The notes: generated by a model not told the origin, from the letters alone. Shown: positions 15,557 to 25,701, counted from the stretch's first letter. The stretch is 64,000 nucleotides of DNA from UBA11740 sp035635855 (GCA_035635855.1 DASQAF010000009.1:310001-374000); one strand, 5' to 3'. Translations and numbers: made by a program.

Positions 15557-18500
15557 TTACTTACACGGATCGACCAGCGAATACTTTGCACGAATAGCCT
15601 TGGCCCGCGCTTCCATTTGAGTCGCTTCGGCCCCTCGGTTTGTCTTTCGTAACAGAGCAGCGTAGTTCTCCAGCGTCTCTGCAACGGCAGGATGCTCTTT
15701 CCCCAGCATCTCTTGGCGCACTGACAAGGCGCGCTTCATAAGCGGTTCGGCCTCTGGGTACCTGCCCTGGTCAACATAGAACCTTGCCAAGCCGTTAACG
15801 CTGTATGCTACCTCTGGATGGTGTGGGCCAAAGGCCAGCTCCAGGCCTTCTATTGATTGCTTGTAAGCGCTTTCGGTCTCAGCGCTCCGGCGTTGTCCGG
15901 CATAAATCGTCGCCAGAGTGCCAAGACTTCGCGCGATGTACCAGTGTTGCGGCTCCAGTTTTTTCTTGTAGATGGCCAAAGCATCGTTTTCATACTTCTC
16001 GGCTTTGTCGTACTCGAGTCGCACGGCGTGAAACTGCGCCATGTAGTGCAAGATGGTCGCTACCCTCGAGTGGCCCCCGCCCTTAACGTCTTTCATCTCC
16101 TCGAGTGCCTGGTTGAAAAGGGACTCAGCTTCTGTGTATTTGTTCTGCTCGCGACGGATCCTCGCGAGGGTCGTGTGGCCGAGCGCCAGAGTCTCATCAT
16201 TTTGCTCTGGACTCTTCTCATAAATGGCAAGAGCGCCCCGTTCAAATGCCTCTGCTTCTGCGTAGTTCGCTAATCCCAGGCTGGCCAAAGCCAGGTTGTG
16301 CAGATAGGTTGCCTCTTGTGAGGACCCCATGCCTCTCGCCTGTCGGCTGAGCGCCAAAGCTTCCTGGTACTGAACCAGAGCGTCTGCGAATCGACCCTGA
16401 TAGAAATAAGTCAGGCCCAACAGATTGCGTGTACTGGCCTTCTCAAGGTCTCTGTTCGTTGCCGGGGACGCCTTGTTTATTATTTCAAGCGAATTCTTCA
16501 GGATCCCTTCAGCCTTAAATGTATGACCTCGCGATGCCTCGACGCTGGCAATCCGGTTATAACTTTGAACGAGTCCGACATCATCGGTAGCTAATGTCTT
16601 CCTGCGAATTTCAACCGCGAGTTCGAATTGCGTTTGTGCCTCTGGATACATATCCAGTTGCTGAAACGCTCCGCCCAGGTTGCTGTAGAGTAAGGCCAGG
16701 TCCGAATCATTGTCTGGAATTTTCTTCCGAATTTCGAGGGCTTGTTCGTAATAGCTCCTGGCCTGATCATAGTTGTGCTGGCCCTCATAGGCGACGCCTA
16801 TGTAATTCTGGACCCGAGCGACTTCCCCGCTTTCCGCTCCCTCCCTTGCCTTCTCCAGATCCCAAGCGCGGTTAAAGTAATCCATAGATTGTGCGAAATT
16901 AGCTTGCTGGGGCATGCCTCTTGTCCGCCTGGCAAGCTGAGAATAGAGGACAGCGATATTAATCAGCATCTCCACTTCGCCGTTCTTGTCCTCCATCCCT
17001 TTGTATATTGAAAGTCCTTCCCGGTACTTCTCTATCGCCTCTGGCAGGTTGTCACTCCTGTATAGAGCATTGGCGCTACTCACTATTACATCAGCCTTTT
17101 CGCGTTCAGCTTCTCGTTTCTCGATACGCGTTAATTCCTCTTTCGCTTTCGCGTTTTCTTTCGCCTTCTTGAGCGCCGCTGTCGCTATCTGTTTGGCCTT
17201 CTCGGCTTCATCCTTCCTTGATTCGGCGAGCGATGTTTGCTTCTCGGCTTCATTCTTCCGCTCTTCGGCGAGCAATGTTTCTCTATTGGCTATCTTCGTT
17301 TGATCATCGGCGCGTTCTTTCTCTTTCTTAACCGCCGCGAGTGCTGCGTTAGCCTCATGCTCTTTCTGTTGCGCTCGCATCGTCTCGCTCGTGGCCACAC
17401 GGGATCGGTTTACCGCATAACCCGCTGTCGCTATCGCCAGCAGGAACATGACAGCCAGCGCCGCGACCAAACGCCGCAGTCGTTTTGCTCCCCGGGCCTG
17501 TTCTTCGATGTGGCGCTGCTGTTCTTCAACGCGAGCGTGCTCCGCTTCCGCACGCCGCTGCTGTTCAACGGTCAACAGCCTTTCGCGCTGGCGTTCCACT
17601 TCCTCAACCGCCGCGCGGCTGGCCTGGACCAACGCGAATAACGCCTCACTGTAACCAACGTCATCGGCGTTCGGGCTCTCCAGCCAACGTCTGGCTTCCA
17701 GCAGTTCTGCTTCGTCCAGAAGCCCGCTGTTGGGCCGGCCGTTCCGCACCCACTCGGCCGCTCTTTTTTCCAGTCTTTGGCGCGTCTGCTCGGCGCCGGA
17801 TCTTTGCAGCATCCACTGTTGATTGGAAGTAATAATCGGTTCGATAAGCCGGTCGTGCGTCAACTCGTACCAGCGCGCGCCCCCGCGCACTTCACCCCTG
17901 ATTAGATGTTGATCTACCAGCTTGTCGACGGCGGCGTTGGGGATGCCGCCAGTTTCCTGGCGGCCACGAAACACCGTTCCCCGCGTTCGTGAAGTGGTGA
18001 TCAGGGTGTGCTCGAACCAGCGGCGCAAGAGTCCCTCGTTCACGCCCGTCTCGCTGCTCACGGTAATGATCGCCGTTTCGTAAAAATCAGACAAAGCCAG
18101 ATCCACATCGCCGAAAGCCTTGAGTTGATCGAAGGTGATCTCTTTGTTATCCGAATGATCCAGCTTTTGCCACAAGGTCTGGCAGACAACTTGAAGCTGG
18201 ACCGGCTCGACGAATTCGCCGACTACGGTGGCCACGCCCGCCGCCGTCTCTACCGGTACCTCCAGGAGATTGTTAACCAGTTGTTCGGCCACGCCGCCGG
18301 CAAACGAATATCCCGTGCCGTCCAAAGGTTCCGTCACCGCTTCCAGCGCCGCGTCTTCCCGCAAGCGTTCCAATCGAAACCGCGTGCGCAACTTTTCCGG
18401 CAAGTCTGAGACATAGGGATCGAGTTCGGCAATGTAATCCTCGCGCATGACGAAGATAATTCGCATCAGGCGATCGCGTTCGAGGGCCTCGCTTACCTGA

Positions 18501-18988
18501 TCGAAGAAGTTCTGCCGGTCGTTCCAGCGCTCAGGATAAAAAGTGAAGAGTTCTTCGAACTGATCGAAAACGGCAACCCGCGGCGTCGGCATTCCCTCAC
18601 GACTCATCGGCCGGACTTCAGAGTTCAGGAAATCCGCGATCGTCATTTTTGCCAGAAGCCGCGGATCGGCCGTGCCGCCGGTCCAACTCATGAGGACGTT
18701 GAAGACGTAAAGGTTCGGTATGTCTTCCGCCGGGATATCTTTGGGCGCCAAGCCACGCACGCGCGCGGTCGGGAGAATCTCAAAACCCTCCTTTTCCAAC
18801 AGTGGGATCAGGCTGGCGTTAAGCAAAGAGGTCTTGCCGGCGCCGGACTGCGAGTAAAGCAGCACGGCTGGATGAGCAATGACGCGCGACAACAGCTCGC
18901 TCGATTCGCGCTCGCGCCCAAAGAAGCGCTGGCCCTCCTCGCGCTCGAACGGTCGCGGTCCTACATAAGGTTGGAGTTCACTTGGCAT
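15557..18988 (-). CDS. Membrane-anchored nSTAND NTPase with coiled coil and TPR array
   Basis: 1143 aa. YVGPRPFEREEGQRFFGR (8-25) is the usual nSTAND1 lead-in. Walker A SQSGAGKT (46-53), Walker B VAVFDQFEELF (138-148), then winged-helix segments with WYELTHDRLIEP (373-384). A membrane helix is likely at about 507-525, flanked by coiled coils (455-500, 535-635). About 640-1130 is a kinesin-light-chain-like TPR array. STAND proteins are switch ATPases that oligomerise on ligand binding by the repeats. Overlaps the SIR2-like gene by 11 bases. A signalling/conflict role is likely; the trigger is unknown. Confidence 0.88.
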   Translation of the reverse strand: MPSELQPYVGPRPFEREEGQRFFGRERESSELLSRVIAHPAVLLYSQSGAGKTSLLNASLIPLLEKEGFEILPTARVRGLAPKDIPAEDIPNLYVFNVLMSWTGGTADPRLLAKMTIADFLNSEVRPMSREGMPTPRVAVFDQFEELFTFYPERWNDRQNFFDQVSEALERDRLMRIIFVMREDYIAELDPYVSDLPEKLRTRFRLERLREDAALEAVTEPLDGTGYSFAGGVAEQLVNNLLEVPVETAAGVATVVGEFVEPVQLQVVCQTLWQKLDHSDNKEITFDQLKAFGDVDLALSDFYETAIITVSSETGVNEGLLRRWFEHTLITTSRTRGTVFRGRQETGGIPNAAVDKLVDQHLIRGEVRGGARWYELTHDRLIEPIITSNQQWMLQRSGAEQTRQRLEKRAAEWVRNGRPNSGLLDEAELLEARRWLESPNADDVGYSEALFALVQASRAAVEEVERQRERLLTVEQQRRAEAEHARVEEQQRHIEEQARGAKRLRRLVAALAVMFLLAIATAGYAVNRSRVATSETMRAQQKEHEANAALAAVKKEKERADDQTKIANRETLLAEERKNEAEKQTSLAESRKDEAEKAKQIATAALKKAKENAKAKEELTRIEKREAEREKADVIVSSANALYRSDNLPEAIEKYREGLSIYKGMEDKNGEVEMLINIAVLYSQLARRTRGMPQQANFAQSMDYFNRAWDLEKAREGAESGEVARVQNYIGVAYEGQHNYDQARSYYEQALEIRKKIPDNDSDLALLYSNLGGAFQQLDMYPEAQTQFELAVEIRRKTLATDDVGLVQSYNRIASVEASRGHTFKAEGILKNSLEIINKASPATNRDLEKASTRNLLGLTYFYQGRFADALVQYQEALALSRQARGMGSSQEATYLHNLALASLGLANYAEAEAFERGALAIYEKSPEQNDETLALGHTTLARIRREQNKYTEAESLFNQALEEMKDVKGGGHSRVATILHYMAQFHAVRLEYDKAEKYENDALAIYKKKLEPQHWYIARSLGTLATIYAGQRRSAETESAYKQSIEGLELAFGPHHPEVAYSVNGLARFYVDQGRYPEAEPLMKRALSVRQEMLGKEHPAVAETLENYAALLRKTNRGAEATQMEARAKAIRAKYSLVDPCK

Positions 18989-19901
18989 TGTAATCCTCCC
19001 AGCGATCTCTTAATTCTTTGGCAAACTCGTCGGCTGATCCCCAGTACACGCGTATCTTGAGATCGTCGTAGTATCGATGAAGATATTCCTGCGCCTTTCG
19101 CTTCTGTTCATCTGGCGCGTTTTCCTTCAAAGGCACAAGCTGCACGGAAATATGAGCCCGGGTCATACTACGTTCCAGGTAAACCACGAGGCTGCGAAAA
19201 AGGACCCGAAAATTCCAGTCGCTCAACCGATAGCCCAGGAAAAGCAGCGAGCTGCCGACCATGGCTTCCTGAATTCTCGGCGGAAGCAGATCTTCGTCCT
19301 TCGAGATGTTTACCAGGAAATCCAGGTAATCGTCTTCGGTGAGCACCATTGACTCCGCCAGTTCAGTATGCCCGTGCAGATGAAATACGACTGGAGTCTG
19401 AACACTGATCTTCGAGCGGTTGGTTGATTTGAGCACACTCGGCTTACCTTTGAGCCGGCTTTCGATGTGCTTGTTCCAACGGCATACTTCGCGTATGGGA
19501 ACTTTATCAAAGCCCGCCGCCCATTCGGCTCGCCGCAGGGCCTGCATCATAAAATCGTCGTAGTTTGTCGTGATGTAAACAGGAAGCGGCAGGTCGGCCA
19601 GCAGCCGATGGGGCTCATAAGGGTTCGAGAAGTCGGGCAAAGGGAGGTTCCTGAAGCGCTGTATTAGCTTGTCCTTCGGACGAATGGCGTCATATTTCAC
19701 GGCCAGAAATTGCGCCACGCTAGCGAGGTCGCTGCAATCGTCCAGAGGGAAGCCTTCCTCTGCCGCCCATTCCTGGGCGATATCGGAAGCGAGCGGGAGC
19801 ACTCCGGAACAAGCTCCTGCTCCCAGAAAGGGCGTACACTTTCCTTCCTTGATTCGGTCAAGAAGAAGGTCCCAATTTGGTTTTTCCAGTCTATCTTCCA
19901 T
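18978..19901 (-). CDS. SIR2-like NAD-binding protein
   Basis: 307 aa from ATG 19901; a GTG at 19982 would add 27 residues with no homologous look. Motifs: FLGAGACSG (25-33), YITTNYDDF (109-117) with the NAD-contacting Asn, FHLHG (173-177) with the catalytic His, and LLFLGYRLSDWNFRVLF. This is the SIR2_2/SIR2-like class, used as NADase effectors in several anti-phage systems (Thoeris ThsA, DSR, SIR2-Avs) rather than classical deacetylases. First gene of the operon with nSTAND-TPR and kinase-macro. NADase activity is inferred from family and context. Confidence 0.85.
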   Translation of the reverse strand: MEDRLEKPNWDLLLDRIKEGKCTPFLGAGACSGVLPLASDIAQEWAAEEGFPLDDCSDLASVAQFLAVKYDAIRPKDKLIQRFRNLPLPDFSNPYEPHRLLADLPLPVYITTNYDDFMMQALRRAEWAAGFDKVPIREVCRWNKHIESRLKGKPSVLKSTNRSKISVQTPVVFHLHGHTELAESMVLTEDDYLDFLVNISKDEDLLPPRIQEAMVGSSLLFLGYRLSDWNFRVLFRSLVVYLERSMTRAHISVQLVPLKENAPDEQKRKAQEYLHRYYDDLKIRVYWGSADEFAKELRDRWEDYNAK

Positions 19902-20257
19902 TGCCGTGTCCCTGATCCTGTGCTGCTGATCCTGGAGTTCATAAGGACTGCTTTGACAATGTTTGAAGTCGAACTCGCGCACGAAAGCACGATCGGGAAA
20001 GAATGCTTGCGCGGCGTGATTGAGATGCCTTCCGAGGCCAGGATCCTTGTTTTCGAAGGAACGCGAAGCTAGGGCGCAAACAAAACGACGAACATTGTTT
20101 CTGCTAAGTGAAGCGCAGAGCCTAAGAGTTCAATTTCCGAGCGACTTATACCCTCGGCTGCGCAAATCTGTCAAGAAAAATGCGAAGCAAGCCCGGGTTG
20201 TTGGCCGGCCGGCCGCGCTGGTGGACGATGTCATCAGATTCGGATTGTCGAACGCCC
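19902..20257. other. Intergenic region upstream of the SIR2 operon
   Basis: 356 bases between the SIR2 start and the yjbQ stop. Presumably holds the operon promoter on the minus strand. I see a GGCCGGCCGGCC run near 20201-20213 but no clear promoter boxes, RNA or repeat. Confidence 0.4.
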
Positions 20258-20650
20258 TCACCGAATCATCATGATCACTTTGCGCTCACGCCCGCCATCG
20301 AACTCGCAGAGAAAGATTCCCTGCCAGCGGCCGAGCAATAACTCGCCGTCGTTGAAAGGAATGGTGACGCTGGAGCCGACCAGGCTGGCCTTGATGTGCG
20401 CGTCTGAGTTTTCTTCGCCATGGCGAAAGCCCAAGCCGTGTTGGGGAATCACAGTTCTGAGCAGATGCAGCATGTCGCGCCGCACGTCAGGATCGGCATT
20501 CTCGTTCACGGTCAAGCCCGCCGTGGTGTGCTGCACATAGAGTACTACGACACCCTCAACGGCTCCTGACTCTTTCAAATGCCGCTGTACTTCGTCCGTG
20601 AATTCGACCAGCTCTTCGCGTTGATGAGAACGAACCTTGAGAATGTGCAT
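20258..20650 (-). CDS. yjbQ: YjbQ/UPF0047 family protein
   Basis: 130 aa from ATG 20650; a TTG at 20689 would add 13 residues. The family core is clear: VQHTTAGLTVNENADPDVRRDM with conserved His, Glu/Asp, then HIKASLVGSSVTIPFNDGELLLGRWQGIFLCEFDGGRERKV (motif positions about 78-125). YjbQ proteins can complement thiamine-phosphate synthase mutants weakly (secondary activity). The true role is unsettled. Cytoplasmic trimer in known structures. Confidence 0.88.
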   Translation of the reverse strand: MHILKVRSHQREELVEFTDEVQRHLKESGAVEGVVVLYVQHTTAGLTVNENADPDVRRDMLHLLRTVIPQHGLGFRHGEENSDAHIKASLVGSSVTIPFNDGELLLGRWQGIFLCEFDGGRERKVIMMIR

Positions 20651-20685
20651 GAAAAGAATTGTAGCGCAAGACTGACCAGGAATCT

Positions 20686-22245
20686 TCAACTGGATTTCGA
20701 CAAATTGAAGTTCCTGATAACCGGGGCACTAAACGAATCCAGTCCGCGGTGCTCAATGCTCACTATCAGGCGACCGGCAGTAAATCCTTGCGGCACCCTG
20801 AGAATGAGAAAACTACCTCCATAAAAGGAAAAGTCGGCATAGGTCAGAACTGCGCGGCGGCCGTTCTGTTCCAACGTAACGCGCACAAGTCTTGGGTTGG
20901 GATCAAACCCGCCGCCGCGAATAGTAAAGTAAACGCGTTTTGGATCGTATTCCGGAAACGGGCGGTCTGCCTGATGTTGAATCTCATACATCTGCCGCAG
21001 CTGCGCGAGATCCGCATCCGTTGACTCTGCAACACTGGTGACTTCAGGTGGTAAAACTTCGTCTACGATTTCAATCGATTTGGGAGCGCTCAAGCCCCCC
21101 TGTTCACCACGCAGGGAGTTGAAGATACGGATCTGCGCCGGGCCGATGATCTGTCGCGTGGCATGAGCCATAAGCAAGACAGGCGAATCAGGGGTCCAAT
21201 TCGGCATTTGGGTGGCGCTGTTTGTGTCCGGCTTGACCACGTAGCGCGCGGTGCCTTGTTCGATCATGATCAGCGTCTGCGCCGGGTCAGGGTTTAAAGT
21301 GCGCAGGTAATCAACCGCCAGCATCAGAGTCTGTCCGGCGCCAATCCTTTGCGGCGTCACCGACAAAAGACGCGGCGCATTCTCTGCGGGCGCTTCCGCT
21401 GACCGCGTCGAGTCCACAATCTGCACTTTGAGCACAACTGGATCGCTCTCTTGACCGTTCGCGCGCTCCTTTATCTCAATCTCTGCCGGGCCCATAGACA
21501 AACCTGCCGGAACATTCAACTCCAGAACATCGCGAGCCGGAAGAAATCTGACCCCGCGGTCGAGTTGCTCTGTCGTTCTGGGCCGATGGACTACTCTGGC
21601 GTCGCCCTCGAACCAGGCGTCCCCTTGCTTAAAGCGAATCAACACCGCTGAGTTAGGATCGTCGGGATCGACAAGCGGCGAGACGTGAAGTTCAGTTTTC
21701 GAATCGCGCTCGAATCGCCAACCCAAATCACTAACGCGGGTTCCCGGTCTGGGCGCTGCCGGCACATTTGCCGGAGTGATCGTGATTATGGGAACGCTGG
21801 CAACAACGGGCCTTAGCGGCCGCTCAACGATGGTCAAGCGTACGGGGTCACTGTGCTGATCGTGATAAGACAACCGCACTTCTACCTCGCCGGGATGCAG
21901 GCCCTGAGGCACGACGAACCCCACATTTTGGAGACGCTTCACTTCACCCACGGTTCCATCCGGATTTGTTTCTCTGGTGATCGTTGGCGAGACTACGCGC
22001 GCGCGAATCGTTTGTTTGATGCCGTCCTGCGTGACTTCGATCTGAAAATCCTCGAGCGGCAGCATCGTGGTGTTCGCACCGCCGGCCAACCCCTCGACCT
22101 GAAATTCCAAAATCTGTCCGGGCACACCTTTGTCGTAAGGCACGATCCTCGAGATGCGAACTCTTTCCGCGTTCTGGGCCGCGGCGGCGGCATATCCCAT
22201 AAGAATAAGGAGCAGCGCACCGGGAATCAGCGCCAGGGATTTCAT
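20686..22245 (-). CDS. Secreted protein with repeated Ig/IPT-like beta domains
   Basis: 519 aa from ATG 22245, behind GGAGGG. The longer frame to 22482 overlaps the transglycosylase gene antiparallel to nothing and lacks an RBS. Signal peptide MKSLALIPGALLLILMGYAAAAAQ. Several beta-sandwich segments: PGQILEFQVEGLAG, GLHPGEVEVRLSYHDQ, GPAEIEIKERANGQESDPV, and a final VYFTIRGGGFDPNPRLVRVTLEQNG module of IPT/TIG type. Probably a surface or periplasmic protein. Just downstream of a lytic transglycosylase (16-base gap), likely one transcript. Confidence 0.7.
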   Translation of the reverse strand: MKSLALIPGALLLILMGYAAAAAQNAERVRISRIVPYDKGVPGQILEFQVEGLAGGANTTMLPLEDFQIEVTQDGIKQTIRARVVSPTITRETNPDGTVGEVKRLQNVGFVVPQGLHPGEVEVRLSYHDQHSDPVRLTIVERPLRPVVASVPIITITPANVPAAPRPGTRVSDLGWRFERDSKTELHVSPLVDPDDPNSAVLIRFKQGDAWFEGDARVVHRPRTTEQLDRGVRFLPARDVLELNVPAGLSMGPAEIEIKERANGQESDPVVLKVQIVDSTRSAEAPAENAPRLLSVTPQRIGAGQTLMLAVDYLRTLNPDPAQTLIMIEQGTARYVVKPDTNSATQMPNWTPDSPVLLMAHATRQIIGPAQIRIFNSLRGEQGGLSAPKSIEIVDEVLPPEVTSVAESTDADLAQLRQMYEIQHQADRPFPEYDPKRVYFTIRGGGFDPNPRLVRVTLEQNGRRAVLTYADFSFYGGSFLILRVPQGFTAGRLIVSIEHRGLDSFSAPVIRNFNLSKSS

Positions 22246-22261
22246 GGTGATGGGTTCCCTC

Positions 22262-24598
22262 CTATTCTTCTTCTTCACTCGGTGCGCGTCGCACGCGAAT
22301 GGTCGAGTCGGGAGGTTGCGATGGTGCGGTCTTCGTCGCGGGATACACGGCGTGCGCGCCGACCTCGGGACGGAACTGACCTTGCTCGTCGTAGAGACGT
22401 TTGTACTGCAGCGTGTTGCGCACGACGCCCTGAATGTAGAGACGCGTTTCCCGGAACGGCACCGCTTCTGCCCATTCATCAATCTCTAAAGGCAGCGTCG
22501 CGCGCCATTGCACCACGCGACCAGGCCCCGCGTTGTAAGCCGCGGCGACGTATTCAATGCGGCCATACTTATCGAGTTGATCGCGCAGGTACGCGGTGCC
22601 GAGTTGGATGTTCAAACGTGGCTCGAACAGCGCATCCATGGTGACCGCGCGATCGACACCGGACCTCTTCGCAGTGGTCACCGCGGTAGGCACGACAAGC
22701 TGCATCAGGCCATAGGCCCGGGCCGAAGAAACGGCGCGGGGATTGAAAACCGACTCCTGCCGAATCAAACCGGCAACCTGAAATGGATCCAGCCGGCGCG
22801 CTCGCGACTCCTGAGTGATGATGTCCCAATAGCTGAGGGGATAGAAAATGTCCCATTCGTCCCGACGCATCTCTTCCGGTTTCATCTGTGAGTAGTCAGG
22901 ATAGCTCCGCTTCAAGACATTGAGCGCCTGCACGTTGTCATTCTTAGCCCGATATATGCGCGCGATGGCGAGATTGACTCTGGGGCTGGCCGGCGCGGCT
23001 GAGGAAGCCACAGCAAGTTCCTCTAAAGCCCAGTCGTCCGTGCCGATGATCGAAAGCTGGTCCGCTCTGGCAACCTGTCCGTCTTCATTTGGCCCGGCAG
23101 TTTCTTCGGCGACGGTCACGGTCTGCAAGTTTGCGACAGCACGTCCGATCTTAGAGTCGGCGGGAAATTCCTTCGTTGGGACGTTGCCGTTGCGATTCAT
23201 GGTGTCCAGTCGCTGCCTGGCCAGATAGCCGTACCAGTTCGCGTCATACCGAGCTTGCAAACCCTGATAGATCGCGCGTGCTTCCGCCAGCTTACCGGCG
23301 CGCTCGCTGTCGCGCGCAGCCCAGTACGCCGCCTTGCCGCGAAAATCCGTGTTGCGATCGGCGTAGTTGGCCAGGTGTTCAGTCAACAACCGCGATGACT
23401 CAGCAAAATTCTTCGCATCGTGCGCCTGCCAGGCCAGATAGAACTGCGCGGGAGTTACCTCCGCGGCCCCCGGATAAAAGTTGACGGCCGCTCGATAGAA
23501 GTAAGAAGCGTCGACGGAGTTCTTCGCATCTTCAGCGGCCTGTCCCACCTGGACGAAGGCCCGTGTGGTCCACGTGCTGTTTGGAAAAGTTCGCCGCAGC
23601 TCCTCGGTCGTCGCGCGTGCCTGCGGCCATTGTTTCGAGCGGCCGTAAGCCAGCGCCAAATTGAACATAGCTTCCGCTTTTGATTCGCCGGCGGCCATAG
23701 ATGTCGCAGCCAGAGACGACGTGGCATCGGCGTATCTCCTGGCGTTAGCGGCGCTGTTGGCGCGACGCGCCTGTCGCTCTGGTGTGACGGAAGCCGAAAA
23801 GCGAGTGAAGGCGTCGGAATAGGCATCAACGGCTTCGCTGAAACGCTTGGCAGCAAAAAGTTTTTCGGCGCGCGCGATTGCTTCTTCGGCGTTAGCTGCC
23901 GCCGTGTTTGATCCAAGACGCGCCATCGCGGTCGCGGCCTCGGCACTCTCTGCCGACGCCGGCGCAAAGAAATAGATGCGCCGGTAAGTTGCCGACGTCC
24001 GCGTCGGATCTCCGGTCTGCTCATAAGCTTTCGCGGTTAGCAACAAAGCGCCCGCTTCATCTTTCGCCGCCAGTTGTTTCAAAATCAACGGCACCGCAGC
24101 GGCCTGTCCATCCTGAATCAGCATCTCGCCAACCCGGAGCATCGCGCGGCGTGCGCGTAACGACGCCGGATAGTCGCGTCCGACTTGTTCATAAGCAGCG
24201 CGCGCTTCTACTCGACGGTCCGCCTGGTCGAGTGCTTCAGCTCGCATCGATAACGCGTAATCCGAAATCACCGTGTAATCGCGAATCGCGCTCGAGTCCA
24301 GCAGGGCCGCCGCGCCCGCAAAATCTTTGGCGTTAAGTTTGATTCGCGCATGTACGAATCGCGCCAGCGCTCCAGCCGTGGTTTTGGGAAAATCCTTTTC
24401 GATGCGGGCCACGGCGTCTTCGCCCGGCAATACGCCACCGCGCGTCATGGCGCGCAAGGTTTCACGCGCCTGCAACTCCTGCGGCGTCTGCTGTAACGTC
24501 CGACAGCCGGCAATCAGAAACAACGGCACGATGGCGCCGGCCGCCGCAATGAGAGCAAAAAATATGAAGGTGAAACGATGCTGGCGAAGTGTCTTCAT
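22262..24598 (-). CDS. Soluble-type lytic murein transglycosylase lipoprotein (Slt-like)
   Basis: 778 aa. Lipobox LIAGC (about residue 32) after a hydrophobic signal. About 35-560 is an alpha-superhelix of TPR-like repeats. The C-terminal SLT domain (about 590-740) has the catalytic Glu in GLIRQESVFNPRAVSSARAYGLMQL and the AAYNAGPGRV motif. Cleaves peptidoglycan glycan strands to 1,6-anhydro-muramyl products in the periplasm. Tail Arg/Glu-rich (RVRRAPSEEEE). Complete and of usual Slt length. Confidence 0.92.
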   Translation of the reverse strand: MKTLRQHRFTFIFFALIAAAGAIVPLFLIAGCRTLQQTPQELQARETLRAMTRGGVLPGEDAVARIEKDFPKTTAGALARFVHARIKLNAKDFAGAAALLDSSAIRDYTVISDYALSMRAEALDQADRRVEARAAYEQVGRDYPASLRARRAMLRVGEMLIQDGQAAAVPLILKQLAAKDEAGALLLTAKAYEQTGDPTRTSATYRRIYFFAPASAESAEAATAMARLGSNTAAANAEEAIARAEKLFAAKRFSEAVDAYSDAFTRFSASVTPERQARRANSAANARRYADATSSLAATSMAAGESKAEAMFNLALAYGRSKQWPQARATTEELRRTFPNSTWTTRAFVQVGQAAEDAKNSVDASYFYRAAVNFYPGAAEVTPAQFYLAWQAHDAKNFAESSRLLTEHLANYADRNTDFRGKAAYWAARDSERAGKLAEARAIYQGLQARYDANWYGYLARQRLDTMNRNGNVPTKEFPADSKIGRAVANLQTVTVAEETAGPNEDGQVARADQLSIIGTDDWALEELAVASSAAPASPRVNLAIARIYRAKNDNVQALNVLKRSYPDYSQMKPEEMRRDEWDIFYPLSYWDIITQESRARRLDPFQVAGLIRQESVFNPRAVSSARAYGLMQLVVPTAVTTAKRSGVDRAVTMDALFEPRLNIQLGTAYLRDQLDKYGRIEYVAAAYNAGPGRVVQWRATLPLEIDEWAEAVPFRETRLYIQGVVRNTLQYKRLYDEQGQFRPEVGAHAVYPATKTAPSQPPDSTIRVRRAPSEEEE

Positions 24599-24878
24599 AG
24601 CGGTCCGGACCTTATTTCCTTGCAGGCTGATTCCGAGGGCGGCGGCTATTTTAGCACGGACTGTTAGTACGCAAGTGCCTCGTGTCAGAAGTCAGTGGTG
24701 GCAGTGCCATGAACTTGGAAACTATGCTATCCTGCGCGCTCCCAGGGAAGAAATCGGACTTGCTCATCGAGTCAGCGACACTGATAGGTGTCATCTGAAG
24801 ACAGTCATCTCAGCGATTTGTAGACCGGCCAGGGACAACGAAAGCATGAGAAGGGCCTAAGTCGTTTCTTGAAAAGTG

Positions 24879-25625
24879 ATGAATGGTTCGTTAGCACTGG
24901 CGCTGGGAATCGGCTTCGCGCTTGGTTTAAAACACGCGACCGAAGCAGATCATCTGGTCGCGATAACCACAATCGTCAGTGAGCAGCGTTCGATCTGGCG
25001 CTCGGGCCTGGTCGGTGCTCTCTGGGGTGTGGGCCATACCGCCTCGTTGCTGGCCGCGGGAGTGTTGGTCATCATTCTTGGCATAGCCATACCCGACCCC
25101 GTCGCCGGTGTTTTGGAATTTCTGGTCGCATTGATGATCATTTTTCTTGGCAGCCGCATTTTGTATCTCACGCTTCGTCATCGTACCCGTGTGCATGTTC
25201 ACACGCATTCTCATGAGGGTCACGCCCACACACATTTCCATTTTCACGACGAGAGTGACGCGCATGAAGTAAGTAATGCTCCAATCCACTCGCATGGATG
25301 GGAGCACCACCCCCGCAGGCTGTCCGGCTGGCGACCACTCGTGGTGGGCATGGTCCACGGTCTCGCTGGTTCGGCGGTCTTGACGCTGCTGGTGCTTACT
25401 GAAGTTGTGCGCGACGGCTCGCGCGTTCGCGGTATGGCCTACCTGTTGGTGTTTGGCATTGGTTCTATTGGCGGTATGCTATTTATGAGCACGCTCATCA
25501 GCTTACCGCTTGTCTTGACCACTCGTCGTTTTGAACGCATCGAGGTGCCCATGCGGCTCGTCGTTTCAATTTCAAGTATCGCTTTTGGGCTCTATTACGC
25601 CTGGGTCACCGGGCGAGCGATTTAG
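24879..25625 (+). CDS. NiCoT/UreH-like nickel or cobalt transporter
   Basis: 248 aa from ATG 24879. GLKHATEADHLVAITTIVSE (17-36) corresponds to the HAxDADHI metal signature of nickel/cobalt permeases. GALWGVGHTASLL is the second conserved helix. A cytoplasmic His-rich loop (VHVHTHSHEGHAHTHFHFH, about 104-122) is a metal-buffering segment. About six membrane helices; inner membrane. UreH-like proteins are close relatives. No urease or hydrogenase gene is nearby, so the metal is not certain. Confidence 0.8.
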   Translation: MNGSLALALGIGFALGLKHATEADHLVAITTIVSEQRSIWRSGLVGALWGVGHTASLLAAGVLVIILGIAIPDPVAGVLEFLVALMIIFLGSRILYLTLRHRTRVHVHTHSHEGHAHTHFHFHDESDAHEVSNAPIHSHGWEHHPRRLSGWRPLVVGMVHGLAGSAVLTLLVLTEVVRDGSRVRGMAYLLVFGIGSIGGMLFMSTLISLPLVLTTRRFERIEVPMRLVVSISSIAFGLYYAWVTGRAI

Positions 25626-25701
25626 GAAACGGTCGCGTAACAGATCTGCGCCTCATGGTGGCGTTCATCGCGATTTGAGTTTATCTAACGAATGACCTTA
25701 T

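Noticed and set aside
19902..19982. GTG start for the SIR2-like gene
   Set aside because: The extra 27 residues show no motif; ATG 19901 begins just before the SIR2 fold.
22520..24860. Long open frames on the plus strand opposite the transglycosylase and its start
   Set aside because: They follow codon-position bias of the real minus-strand gene and lack any recognisable protein pattern.
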